From Alteromonas_F sp964429915 (GTDB lineage: Bacteria > Pseudomonadota > Gammaproteobacteria > Enterobacterales > Alteromonadaceae), in the NCBI GenBank assembly GCA_964429915.1, contig CAYSDZ010000009.1, positions 40,573 through 104,572 of the forward strand: a stretch of DNA of 64,000 nt, written 5' to 3'. Of this stretch, positions 1-7,884 are shown piece after piece. The position numbers were made by a program, and so were the translations under genes. Numbering within the stretch: position 1 is the first letter of the stretch; each line of letters begins with the position of its first letter. The notes under the pieces were generated by a model. That model was given only the letters and a program-made list of their open reading frames with translations. It had not been told where the DNA came from and did not search any database.

Positions 1-250
1 GGGCAATACTGGTGTGGGTGAATGCAGCAGGATTAAAAATAATCGCATCAATAACCCCCATTGCACTATGAATACGTTCAATAAGTAGATGTTCTGAATT
101 AGACTGAAAGCAAGTAAGAACCACATTTTGGCGATCAGCAAGCGTTTGCAATCGTTGAACGATGTCATCTAGCGACATTTGGCCATACTTGTCGGGCTCA
201 CGTTTACCTAATAAGTTTAAGTTTGGCCCATTTAGCAATAAAATATTCAT
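1..250 (-). CDS. aroQ: 3-dehydroquinate dehydratase, type II (partial, cut by window start)
   Basis: The minus strand from 250 encodes the N-terminal 83 residues of a type II dehydroquinase, which dehydrates 3-dehydroquinate to 3-dehydroshikimate in the shikimate pathway. The start reads MNILLLNGPNLNLLGKREP, with the hallmark GPNLNLLG block and the catalytic Tyr shortly after it (KYG). The residues QSNSEH and NPAAFTHTS, which bind substrate, follow in the right order. The C-terminal half lies outside the window. It sits 220 bp downstream of dsbD on the same strand, an arrangement common in Alteromonadales, where accB-accC usually follow. Confidence 0.95.
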   Translation of the reverse strand, partial: MNILLLNGPNLNLLGKREPDKYGQMSLDDIVQRLQTLADRQNVVLTCFQSNSEHLLIERIHSAMGVIDAIIFNPAAFTHTSIA

Positions 251-470
251 AACGTGCTGACATTACCGTCGAAAAACCCACTTCATTATCATTAAAGCAA
301 TTTAACGGAGAAAAAGCGAGTAGATATAAGTAAAACTACACTTTAACGACACAAAGTCGTATTTATTTATGAAAAGTATACCCAAAAGTGGAGAGTTCGC
401 AGCAAAATACTGGTCTTATCAGAATTATTCGTTAGCTACATTCCCTGTAGCTGATTGTTTTATCGTCACT

Positions 471-2306
471 TTAATTAAAAATATCGTTGACATGCGCGGC
501 AAAAGGCTCTGCCTTCATGAAGCCGGTTATACGAGATTGAGGAATTTCGTTGCCATTTTCGTCGAAAAATAGAATAGTTGGCAACCCTAACACATCAAAC
601 GCTTGTTGAAATTCAAAATTGGTTTCTGATGTTGCGGTAAGGTCAATTTGCATCAATACCGTATCGCGCAATGCTTCTTTTACAATGGGCTTTGGAAAAG
701 TTCTGGACTCAAACTCTTTGCAGGCCACGCACCAGTCTGCATATAAATCTACCATCACTGTTTTTCCTTGCTCATTGGCTTGTTTGAGTTTTTCAGAAAA
801 GTCAGGCAAGTCTTTAATCTGAATAAACCGTCCATGGTGTGCGCTCTGGTCTGTCGTCTCTTTTTGCTCAGCAGCGTGTTGTATACCTTTCGAATTTGCG
901 CTGTTATCAATGCTTCCTAGAATGTGGGTGTCTATTACCCTGTACCCTATTATGGCGCTGGCAAATAGGCCTATAAATATCCCAAACGCCCTCACTCCTT
1001 TCATAAAAGACGGTTGTGAGTGACTGTTTATTACAAAATAATAACTAAATGCGCTCAGCCCTAATACCGCATACAGCAACATTGAAAAGGGGCTGATCCA
1101 CATTCTTTCAATAAACAATATGGCCACGGCTAACATCATAAAACCAAAGGTGGTTTTAACAATATTCATCCACCCTCCCGCTTTCGGCAACAATTTACCG
1201 CCGGTCATTCCAAACAAGATCAATGGAATTCCCATACCAATGCTCAAAATGTATAACGCAATGAAGCCTAAAAACATATCGCCGCTTTGAGCAATATAGA
1301 GCAATATAGCGGTAAGCGGTGCGGTGGTGCAAGGCGAAGCCACTAAGCCAGAGAGCACACCCATCACAAAAACACCAATCGCGTTGCCTTGTTTTTGCTT
1401 ATTGCTCACTTGGTTAAGTTTTACTTGCCATGAACTAGGTAACTGCAATTCATAAGCACCAAACATCGCCATCGACAACACCACGAATAATACGATAAAT
1501 ATGCTTAGCAAAAGCGGATGCTGAAGGGCTGCTTGAAATTGCACGCCGGCACTTGCTACTACAACACCTAAAATTGAATAGGTTATCGCCATGCCTTGCA
1601 CGTAAATAAATGACAACCAAAACGCTTTACTCAAGCTAGTCTCTTTACCTTGTCCAATCACTATGCTGGACAAAATGGGATACATAGGAAACACGCAAGG
1701 CGTAAATGCCAGTAACGCACCTAAACCAAAAAAACCTAAGAGCGTTATCAATAACCCCTCACTGGAAGCCAAATCTTCTGCAAGTTCATATTGCGATGAG
1801 ACTGTTTTTTGTTTAGGCGGTGAAGAAGAGACACTTGGCTTTAACTGTGACAGATAAATTTTGTGGATGCTTGGTGGATAACATAAACCCGCCTTCGCAC
1901 AGCCTTGATAGCGCAAGGCCACCACGGCGTCTTGTCCTGCTTTTTCAATGGGATACGAAAACGACAACGAGCCATAAAATACATCAGAGATACCAAAAAA
2001 CTCATCTTCAATTTGCTCAGCCTGCGGGAAAACAGGCTCGCCTAAAGCCGCATCTTTTACTTTTGCACTAAACTGTTTTTTGTATAAATAATATCCATCA
2101 GCGATGTCGAAGGTAACTACCAGTTGATCACCGTTTTGCTGAAAATCAAATTCAAAGGCTTCTTCGATAGGTAAAAAGCTAGGCTGAGCGTCGAACGGAG
2201 AAGAAAAATCGTCAAATTGAGCGTATGCAGGCAAAAGCCCAGCCATCACAACAAATAAAAACAAAACCGTTGATAAGCGTTTTAATAACATAATTCTGGT
2301 ATTCAA
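471..2306 (-). CDS. dsbD: Thiol:disulfide interchange protein DsbD
   Basis: Inner-membrane reductase that carries electrons from cytoplasmic thioredoxin to periplasmic DsbC/DsbG-type partners. The 611 residues show all three expected modules: a signal peptide (about 1-29), a periplasmic alpha domain with the redox pair C136/C142 (QGCAKAGLCYPP), a central multi-helix domain (about 185-475) with the two membrane cysteines in FTPCVFP and ASPCTTAP, and a C-terminal thioredoxin fold with the CVAC active site. The length is typical. The first Met is used; Met6 is also possible. It faces away from fxsA, so the 168-bp gap at 2307-2474 should hold divergent promoters. aroQ follows downstream. Confidence 0.96.
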   Translation of the reverse strand: MNTRIMLLKRLSTVLFLFVVMAGLLPAYAQFDDFSSPFDAQPSFLPIEEAFEFDFQQNGDQLVVTFDIADGYYLYKKQFSAKVKDAALGEPVFPQAEQIEDEFFGISDVFYGSLSFSYPIEKAGQDAVVALRYQGCAKAGLCYPPSIHKIYLSQLKPSVSSSPPKQKTVSSQYELAEDLASSEGLLITLLGFFGLGALLAFTPCVFPMYPILSSIVIGQGKETSLSKAFWLSFIYVQGMAITYSILGVVVASAGVQFQAALQHPLLLSIFIVLFVVLSMAMFGAYELQLPSSWQVKLNQVSNKQKQGNAIGVFVMGVLSGLVASPCTTAPLTAILLYIAQSGDMFLGFIALYILSIGMGIPLILFGMTGGKLLPKAGGWMNIVKTTFGFMMLAVAILFIERMWISPFSMLLYAVLGLSAFSYYFVINSHSQPSFMKGVRAFGIFIGLFASAIIGYRVIDTHILGSIDNSANSKGIQHAAEQKETTDQSAHHGRFIQIKDLPDFSEKLKQANEQGKTVMVDLYADWCVACKEFESRTFPKPIVKEALRDTVLMQIDLTATSETNFEFQQAFDVLGLPTILFFDENGNEIPQSRITGFMKAEPFAAHVNDIFN

Positions 2307-2474
2307 CCCACATTCAAAAAAAGTGACACAGTAAAGACCAATCGCAACTTAATTTACTTTCACCGGTCTAAATGTTTAGTAATATACAAATGAATCTATT
2401 TGTACACTATACCAAGCAAGTGTAGTGTAAACCGCTATCGACATGTGATTTATTCAACTGACTAAGGAAGCAAG

Positions 2475-3020
2475 TTGCCGATTCTTTTTCTACTATTTAT
2501 TATTGTTCCCATTATAGAAATTAGCCTGTTTATTCAAATTGGCGGTAAAATTGGTGGGTTTAACACGCTCGCTTTAGTCATCGTAACCGCTGCTTTAGGC
2601 GCTTTTTGTGTTAAACGAGAAGGCATTGCAACCTTGCAATCAGCCCAGCAAAAATTACAACAAAACCAAATGCCAGCAAAAGAGCTTATTGCAGGTGCAG
2701 GTCTGCTTGTAGCTGGGGTGCTTCTTATTACACCGGGATTTATGACTGACCTGTTTGGGTTTCTGTTAATACTTCCATTTTCGCGAAAATGGTTACTTGA
2801 ACGTTTATTAAAACGGTCAAATATCGCCTTTACCTCTCACCACAATGACTCACAGCACACATATTCACAACACCAGCATTCAACGAGCAATCACACAGGC
2901 GATGCTGAACAAGGAAACGTGTTCGAAGGTGAATATACCGACCATTCAGGGCAAAACAGTAAAGCGTCACTGATCAATACTCAAGATGACCCACAAACGA
3001 GTGACGAAAAAAAATTGTGA
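2475..3020 (+). CDS. fxsA: FxsA family cytoplasmic membrane protein
   Basis: FxsA-type membrane protein; in E. coli overproduction of FxsA relieves F-exclusion of phage T7. The start is a TTG at 2475, preceded by a good ribosome site AAGGAAG at 2464-2470, so no ATG start is needed. Hydrophobic segments lie near residues 2-20, 26-44 and 70-105, with the family motif GGKIGGFNT and the LITPGFMTDLFGF stretch. The C-terminal 60 residues are His/Ser/Gln-rich, polar and probably disordered, longer than in the E. coli protein. It lies just upstream of groES, as in many gammaproteobacteria, but the sigma-32 promoter lies between them. Confidence 0.9.
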   Translation: MPILFLLFIIVPIIEISLFIQIGGKIGGFNTLALVIVTAALGAFCVKREGIATLQSAQQKLQQNQMPAKELIAGAGLLVAGVLLITPGFMTDLFGFLLILPFSRKWLLERLLKRSNIAFTSHHNDSQHTYSQHQHSTSNHTGDAEQGNVFEGEYTDHSGQNSKASLINTQDDPQTSDEKKL

Positions 3021-3038
3021 TTTTTTTAATCATCGCCC

Positions 3039-3066
3039 CTTGAGATTATTCACATACTCCCCATCT
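3039..3066 (+). promoter_or_regulatory. Sigma-32 heat-shock promoter of groESL
   Basis: CTTGAGA at 3039-3045 and CCCCATCT at 3059-3066 are separated by 13 bp. This matches the RpoH consensus (CTTGAAA and CCCCATnT) almost perfectly in sequence and spacing. The -10 ends 106 bp before the groES start, giving a 5' leader of about 100 nt. Confidence 0.9.
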
Positions 3067-3084
3067 CCTGAGCAGACAAAAGTT

Positions 3085-3101
3085 AGAGTTACCTTAACTC
3101 T
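3085..3101 (+). other. Hairpin near the 5' end of the groESL leader
   Basis: AGAGTTA (3085-3091) and TAACTCT (3095-3101) form a perfect 7-bp stem with a 3-nt loop, starting about 12 nt after the expected transcription start. TTTT follows, so it could act as a weak terminator for fxsA readthrough, or as a 5' stabilising stem of the groESL mRNA. The role is inferred. Confidence 0.5.
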
Positions 3102-3172
3102 TTTATAACCGGTGTTTTTGGTTGTCAGAAACACTATGCAATTAGACATTGGAATTTTCAGGAGATTTGAAA

Positions 3173-3463
3173 ATGGCAATTCGTCCTTTACACGACCGCG
3201 TCATTCTTAAGCGCGATGAGCAAGAAAGCAAATCAGCAGGCGGTATCGTGTTAACTGGTTCTGCGGCAGAAAAATCCACTCGCGGTCAAGTTATCGCTGT
3301 GGGTAACGGTAAGTTATTAGATAACGGCGAAGTAAAAGCGCTTGACGTAAAAGTTGGCGATACCGTTATTTTTAACGACGGTTACGGTGTAAAAACCGAG
3401 AAGCTAGACGGCGAAGAAGTGCTGATCTTAAGCGAAAGCGACATCCTAGCGATTGTCGAGTAA
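3173..3463 (+). CDS. groES: Co-chaperonin GroES
   Basis: The 96-residue lid of the GroEL chaperonin. The protein begins MAIRPLHDRVILKR; the ATG at 3173 is chosen because AGGAG at 3160-3164 sits correctly upstream, and an in-frame upstream start would add eight residues not found in the family. The mobile loop (about residues 16-32) has the GGIVLTG motif that docks on GroEL. It is separated by 33 bp from groEL and is transcribed from the sigma-32 promoter at 3039-3066. Confidence 0.98.
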   Translation: MAIRPLHDRVILKRDEQESKSAGGIVLTGSAAEKSTRGQVIAVGNGKLLDNGEVKALDVKVGDTVIFNDGYGVKTEKLDGEEVLILSESDILAIVE

Positions 3464-3496
3464 CCCTTCCGTAAACGAATTTAGAGGAAATTAATT

Positions 3497-5143
3497 ATGG
3501 CAGCGAAAGAAGTACGTTTTGGCGACGACGCTCGCACAAAAATGCTAAAAGGCGTCAATGTTCTAGCAAACGCAGTAAAAGTCACTTTAGGCCCAAAAGG
3601 CCGTAACGTTGTTTTAGATAAGTCATTCGGCGCGCCCAGCATTACTAAAGACGGTGTATCTGTAGCCAAAGAAATCGAACTTGAAGATAAGTTTGAGAAT
3701 ATGGGCGCACAAATGGTTAAAGAAGTGGCGTCTAAAGCGAATGACGAAGCGGGTGACGGTACCACTACTGCCACTGTACTGGCTCAAGCTATTGTTACAG
3801 AAGGCTTAAAATCGGTTGCAGCAGGCATGAATCCAATGGACCTTAAGCGCGGTATCGACAAAGCCGTTGCAGCAGCCGTTGAAGAATTAAAAGCGCTATC
3901 TACCGATTGTAAAGATGGTAAGTCTATTGCTCAGGTGGGCACTATTTCTGCGAATTCTGATTCTGAAGTCGGTGATATCATTGCTGAAGCAATGGAAAAA
4001 GTGGGTCAAGAAGGTGTTATCACTGTTGAAGAAGGTCAAGCACTTCAAAACGAATTAGACGTTGTTGAAGGTATGCAATTTGATCGCGGTTACCTTTCTC
4101 CTTACTTCATCAATAATCAAGAAAACGGCACCGTTGAATTAGACAGCCCTTATATTCTTCTTGTTGATAAGAAAATCTCTAATATCCGTGAGTTGCTTCC
4201 TACTCTTGAAGCCGTTGCAAAATCGTCTAAGCCTCTTCTTATTATTGCGGAAGACGTGGAAGGTGAAGCGCTTGCTACGCTAGTGGTTAACAATATGCGC
4301 GGTATTGTTAAAGTAGCTGCGGTTAAAGCACCTGGTTTTGGTGACCGTCGTAAAGCCATGCTTCAAGACATTGCTGTGTTAACTGGCGGCACAGTAATTT
4401 CTGAAGAAATTGGTCTTGAGCTTGAAAAAGTTGAACTTGAAGACTTGGGTACGGCAAAACGCGTGGTTATCAATAAAGATAACACAACGGTTGTCGACGG
4501 CGCAGGCGATGAAGACGCTATTCAAGGCCGTTGCACTCAAATTCGTGGTCAAATTGAAGATTCAACGTCTGACTACGACAAAGAAAAGCTTCAAGAGCGT
4601 CTTGCTAAACTAGCTGGCGGTGTTGCCGTTATTAAAGTCGGTGCAGCAACCGAAGTTGAAATGAAAGAGAAAAAAGCCCGTGTTGAAGATGCGCTTCATG
4701 CAACACGCGCTGCCGTTGAAGAAGGTGTAGTACCCGGTGGTGGTGTAGCATTGGTTCGTGCCGCTGCTAAAATTGTTGGTCTTACTGGCGAAAACGAAGA
4801 CCAAACTCACGGTGTTGCTCTTGCACTACGTGCAATGGAAGCGCCTCTTCGTCAAATCGCATCTAACGCAGGTGCCGAAGCGTCTGTTGTGACCAATGAA
4901 GTGAAAAACGGCGAAGGCAACTACGGCTACAATGCGGGTAACGACACGTACGGCGATATGCTAGAGATGGGAATCCTAGACCCAACTAAAGTCACTCGTA
5001 GCGCATTACAGTTTGCATCATCAATTGCTAGCTTAATGATCACTACTGAAGCCATGGTAGCTGAACTACCTAAAGAAGACGCACCAGCGGCACCAGATAT
5101 GGGTGGCATGGGCGGAATGGGTGGCATGGGCGGCATGATGTAA
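3497..5143 (+). CDS. groEL: 60-kDa chaperonin GroEL
   Basis: ATP-driven folding chamber of 548 residues, the standard length. The sequence starts MAAKEVRFG, carries the ATP-binding DGTTTATVL motif near residue 87-95, and ends in the typical GGM repeats followed by MM. The ribosome site AGAGGA is at 3482-3487. It forms an operon with groES, and a clear terminator follows at 5199-5227. Nothing unusual was seen in the coding sequence. Confidence 0.99.
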   Translation: MAAKEVRFGDDARTKMLKGVNVLANAVKVTLGPKGRNVVLDKSFGAPSITKDGVSVAKEIELEDKFENMGAQMVKEVASKANDEAGDGTTTATVLAQAIVTEGLKSVAAGMNPMDLKRGIDKAVAAAVEELKALSTDCKDGKSIAQVGTISANSDSEVGDIIAEAMEKVGQEGVITVEEGQALQNELDVVEGMQFDRGYLSPYFINNQENGTVELDSPYILLVDKKISNIRELLPTLEAVAKSSKPLLIIAEDVEGEALATLVVNNMRGIVKVAAVKAPGFGDRRKAMLQDIAVLTGGTVISEEIGLELEKVELEDLGTAKRVVINKDNTTVVDGAGDEDAIQGRCTQIRGQIEDSTSDYDKEKLQERLAKLAGGVAVIKVGAATEVEMKEKKARVEDALHATRAAVEEGVVPGGGVALVRAAAKIVGLTGENEDQTHGVALALRAMEAPLRQIASNAGAEASVVTNEVKNGEGNYGYNAGNDTYGDMLEMGILDPTKVTRSALQFASSIASLMITTEAMVAELPKEDAPAAPDMGGMGGMGGMGGMM

Positions 5144-5198
5144 AAATTTGAGAGTCTAACTCTCAGTTTTATACTGAACCCAATACCGTTTTAAAATG

Positions 5199-5227
5199 AG
5201 CCCGAGCCAATGCTTGGGCTTTTTTTA
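5199..5227 (+). terminator. Rho-independent terminator of groESL
   Basis: AGCCCGAGC (5199-5207) pairs with GCTTGGGCT (5212-5220) with one G-U pair and a 4-nt loop, followed by TTTTTTT. A second small stem, GAGAGT/ACTCTC with a 3-nt loop at 5150-5164 followed by AGTTTT, lies just after the groEL stop. Confidence 0.93.
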
Positions 5228-5532
5228 TTGCAATACGGTTTTTTCATTGATACCCAAGTCTTAAACGCATTTAAAACTGCGTTATGCAGGCTATGCGATC
5301 TACTTTTCGAGTTAGACCTCTTACAGTTGTTCAACGTCTTTATTGAGTCCATTGTTTTTACTATTTGCATCCCATTGTGCATCAAACAAAATTCCACCTG
5401 CCTTCACACCGTGTAAAAATATGAAGTAGGTGTTTTGGAGTTCATAAGGTTTGCGCGCCATGACAAAGTTGGTGATGCAGAAAAGTATATTTGGCGATAT
5501 TCTAACAGTAATACTTTGATTGGAGTGAAGTT
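5228..5532 (+). other. Gap between groESL and decayed accessory genes
   Basis: No convincing complete gene. On the minus strand, roughly 5339-5430 reads as an open tail ending NNGLNKDVEQL and a stop, which may be the last part of an eroded gene. I could not recognise it. Near the right edge GGAGTG at 5522-5527 serves as the ribosome site of the broken gene starting at 5533. Confidence 0.4.
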
Positions 5533-6365
5533 ATGGAAAACGAAAGTAGTATCGAAAAATTATAAAAATTGGGTGTTGAGTATTTAAGAGGAGATAAATA
5601 TTTTCTCGGTTTTGTGCTCGCTCTTATCCTTGGTTACTATTTCTTGCGGTTCATTGGCAGCGGTGTTGGAATCGGTACAAATCAGGATTTGGCTGCATTT
5701 GTTGACTACATCGGCGGTCTGCTCAACCCCTTGCTTACTTTTTTTACGATTTTGATACTGCTCTATTCTATACCCATTCCACCTCAACATGCTCGTTTCA
5801 GAGCTATCACAGCGGTTTTGTGACAAGGCATACTTGAGAAGGAATGTGGTTAACCTTTCGAACAAGTGTAACGCAGTCATAAAAGCGCTGTGATAGCTCT
5901 GAAACGAGCATGTTGAGGTGGAACGGGTATATACGGTTACAGCAGCGCGAACTGAAAACCATTATTGCTGATGTCAAAACAGCAAATAACATTGGTGAAA
6001 AGGGCGTAAATAAACAAGAGATCCAGCTTATTCTTCAATATTGTTACCAAGACTTTAGGGGCTACGCGAATTTTTTTAATCAGGTGTATCGGTCGGATTT
6101 TTTTGAAAACAAAAGTTTCAACGCACCAAATGACCATCATGAATTCACAATCAAGTATGTTGGCAAAAAGGTGGGGAGATGTTCTCTCAGAAATTTTATG
6201 GCTGATAACGATTTGATTGGATTTTTGAATTATCAGGAATTCTTCGATTGGTTTGATGACCTGAGCGATAAAGCAATCTCGGCGTTGAGGATCGTAGACC
6301 AGTATTTTGAAGAACACTTGGCTTTTTCTGAAATGCCTCCGCCAGGTGTCTATTGTGGACCGTGA
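5533..6365 (+). pseudogene. Disrupted two-TM membrane protein, putative AbiC-like
   Basis: An ATG at 5533 with ribosome site GGAGTG opens MENESSIEKL, stops at TAA 5563-5565, and continues in the same frame as KLGVEYLRGDKYFLGFVLAL. Two hydrophobic segments follow (about 5600-5665 and 5720-5768). The frame is then broken by the MITE at 5771-5929. Removing the MITE and one TA copy rejoins LLYSI to RLQQRELK exactly in frame. The two-TM N-terminus with a D-x-x-G-G-L-L-N-P-L-L-T-F-type second segment and a following charged coil resembles putative phage abortive-infection proteins (putAbiC type). The family assignment is inference. The C-terminus after about 6340 looks truncated. Confidence 0.7.
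5771..5929. mobile_element. MITE-like element, 54-bp terminal inverted repeats, TA duplication
   Basis: The left arm 5771-5824 and the reverse complement of the right arm 5876-5929 match at 51 of 54 positions (mismatches at arm positions 6, 45 and 51). The ends read TACCC...GGGTA. Flanking TA dinucleotides at 5769-5770 and 5930-5931 form a target duplication of the type made by Tc1/mariner-IS630 transposases. The 51-bp centre encodes nothing. Insertion interrupts the gene at 5533-6365, and excision in silico restores its frame, which proves it is an insertion. A solo end lies at 16605-16621. Confidence 0.88.
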
Positions 6366-6539
6366 TTGCGTCTGCTTGTGCCTGAAAATCTAACATACTC
6401 TGGTCTGTATTGCTGTATGGATTCAAAACAGTACGGGCCCAATATCTTCTCCAGTGCTTTGATTTGGTGGTTTGCATTCTAATGCGAACATAGGCTTTGG
6501 GTACAGGAGTTGAGTGATTGGGATGCCATTGTTCCCATT

Positions 6540-6712
6540 ATGCAATTAGGGTGTTTTTGTCTTTTCCGACTCTTCAGGATTATTAGTCGTTGTTGTTGAT
6601 TTGAAATTTACATTGCTTGGTGATAATGCGACTATGTTCTTATACTCTGAGCAATAGTTCGCAAGCAATAACCCCAACTCAGCACCTTTAGACACACCAG
6701 TAATGGCAAAAA
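6540..6712 (-). pseudogene. Remnant of acyl-CoA thioester hydrolase (BAAT)-like gene
   Basis: On the minus strand one frame reads ITGVSKGAELGLLLANYCSE, then KNIVALSPS, then a low-complexity tail and a stop. GVSKGAELGLLLA matches the nucleophile elbow (GxSxG) of bile-acid-CoA:amino-acid N-acyltransferase/acyl-CoA thioester hydrolase C-terminal domains. There is no start and no complete alpha/beta fold. The neighbouring minus-strand stretch 6366-6480 may be more of the same gene in other frames (it includes an IGPVL-like strand). It is a fragment only; the family call rests on one motif. Confidence 0.4.
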
Positions 6713-6732
6713 GCTATAGCTTCCACCTTAAT

Positions 6733-6930
6733 TTATCTCCAAACGTCAGTGTCTTGGCCGCCAAGCATTACCATAATTTCGATTTACTGCTCATTCACAC
6801 GATAGTAAATAGTGTCTCCATGATAAGGGCAACGTCCATAGCCGATTCGAATATTGTCTACAAATTGATAATGAAGTGGATTAAAAGCTAACTTTTCGGC
6901 CGGCTTGTATCGTTGGGCGCGCACGGTAAC
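6733..6930 (-). pseudogene. Remnant of ParE/RelE-type toxin
   Basis: The minus strand reads RYKPAEKLAFNPLHYQFVDN, then IRIGYGRCPYHGDTIYYRV, then NEQ, a TAA stop (6784-6786), and in the same frame IEIMVMLGGQDTD and a final stop at 6733-6735. The order of elements (VDxIRxGYRRC, then IYYR, then a VEIMRILGxQD-like strand) is that of the ParE C-terminal half. The N-terminal half is not readable because of stops, and no antitoxin gene is visible. It is therefore a dead toxin. The assignment is from pattern memory of the family. Confidence 0.6.
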
Positions 6931-6981
6931 TAACTATGTCAATTCTGTGAATGCCGGTAAGACAAAACTTTATGTACAAAA

Positions 6982-7006
6982 GGTCATCCCCGCACACGCA
7001 GGGACC
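6982..7006 (-). repeat. Solo palindrome resembling a type I-E CRISPR repeat; possible terminator
   Basis: On the minus strand the unit reads GGTCCCTGCGTGTGCGGGGATGACC (given as 6982-7006). Its CCC-GCGTGTGC-GGGGATGA core closely resembles the E. coli-type I-E repeat family. Only one copy is present, with no second copy at about 60-bp spacing on either side and no cas gene. It forms a stem-loop followed by TTTT on the minus strand, 8 bp after the stop of the gene at 7015-7500, so it may simply serve as that gene's terminator. Confidence 0.5.
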
Positions 7007-7014
7007 CTCAAAAT

Positions 7015-7500
7015 TTAAGACAGCTTTTCTCGGATACGACGTTTTAAACAGGCCCATTCTTGCTTAGTTGACCGCTTTGAACCATCAAGCGCCATATAGC
7101 TGGCAAACCAACCCAAGGTCAAAATCATCAATACACTGGAGTTGGTATCTTTGTCATCAATAACGATGGCCATCGCTAGCATTACACAGGCCCAAATAAG
7201 AGCATGCGCAATCACCATAGGTGAATCTGAGCTTGGGTGCCCTTCAATTTTACTCAGGACTTTGCATATACCACTGACTATCCGCGCACGCCCTGAGTTT
7301 TCAAACTGGGTCGCTTCGGTATAGCCCATACCATTTGTGGCATTGAAAAACGCCTGCTCGGGTGATTCTCTAGCGGCTATTGCTTCCTCGATAATACAAT
7401 AAAGATGGTCCTTTAATTCATCTACTTTTTCCGCTTCCCAAATGTTATGAGCGACGACTTTGCTACACCAATCATTAATTGCTTTGTCTAAATCAAACAT
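7015..7500 (-). CDS. PadR-associated small membrane protein
   Basis: A 161-residue protein starting MFDLDKAINDWCSKV. Residues 1-60 form a charged helical domain (ELKDHLYCIIEEAI, then a GMGYTEA turn) similar to the prefix domains found in membrane proteins paired with PadR regulators. Two hydrophobic segments follow near residues 95-115 and 122-140, then a basic tail (KRRIREKLS). It begins 2 bp after the padR stop, so both are co-transcribed from the operator-promoter at 7850-7884. In such pairs the partner is often involved in a membrane-stress or drug response; here the function is unknown. Confidence 0.8.
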   Translation of the reverse strand: MFDLDKAINDWCSKVVAHNIWEAEKVDELKDHLYCIIEEAIAARESPEQAFFNATNGMGYTEATQFENSGRARIVSGICKVLSKIEGHPSSDSPMVIAHALIWACVMLAMAIVIDDKDTNSSVLMILTLGWFASYMALDGSKRSTKQEWACLKRRIREKLS

Positions 7501-7502
7501 GA

Positions 7503-7835
7503 TTACTCTCCCTTAAACGACATTAATAAGCTATACAGTTGCTGCCATTGGTCTTGCTGCTGAGCGAGCTCTACTCGACCGTTATCCAGCAATTTATAGT
7601 ATTTACGTTTTCGGCCAGTTGCAGCCTTGCCCCAATACGATTCAATCAAACCGTTTTTTTCTAAGCGGTGCAAAATGGGATACAACATGCCATCTGCCCA
7701 CACCAACAAACCATTCGATCGCTCTTTGATTTGCTGAATTATTTCATAACCGTAGCTGTCGCCTTTTTCTAAAATCGACAACACTAATGGGGTCGCTGAT
7801 GCCGCGACTAAATCTTTCGCAATTACTGAAGCCAT
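7503..7835 (-). CDS. PadR family transcriptional regulator
   Basis: A 110-residue winged-helix regulator. I place the start at the ATG whose complement is 7833-7835 (MASVIAKDLVAASATPL), because the longer reading frame from 7874 would run through the operator palindrome. The PadR wHTH is clear: LVLSILEKGDSYGYEIIQQI, then LVWADGMLYPILHRLEKNGLI, then the wing GKAATGRKRKYYKL, and a short C-terminal dimer helix. It probably represses its own operon through the palindrome just upstream. The inducing signal is unknown. Confidence 0.92.
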   Translation of the reverse strand: MASVIAKDLVAASATPLVLSILEKGDSYGYEIIQQIKERSNGLLVWADGMLYPILHRLEKNGLIESYWGKAATGRKRKYYKLLDNGRVELAQQQDQWQQLYSLLMSFKGE

Positions 7836-7849
7836 AGGTTCTCTTTGCA

Positions 7850-7884
7850 TAGAATTTCTATGTAAATAATACATAGAAATTCTA
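7850..7884. promoter_or_regulatory. Operator of the PadR operon (perfect 15-bp inverted repeat)
   Basis: The left arm TAGAATTTCTATGTA (7850-7864) and the right arm TACATAGAAATTCTA (7870-7884) are exact inverted copies around a 5-bp AATAA centre. The ATGT...ACAT core is the known PadR operator signature. The site lies 15-50 bp upstream of the chosen padR start, consistent with autorepression. Confidence 0.85.

Noticed and set aside
4927..5136. Minus-strand open frame over groEL C-terminus
   Set aside because: It mirrors the GGM repeats of groEL, has no ribosome site, and its proline/methionine-rich product is an antisense artefact.
6982..7006. Start of a real CRISPR array
   Set aside because: Only one repeat unit is present and no cas gene is within the window.
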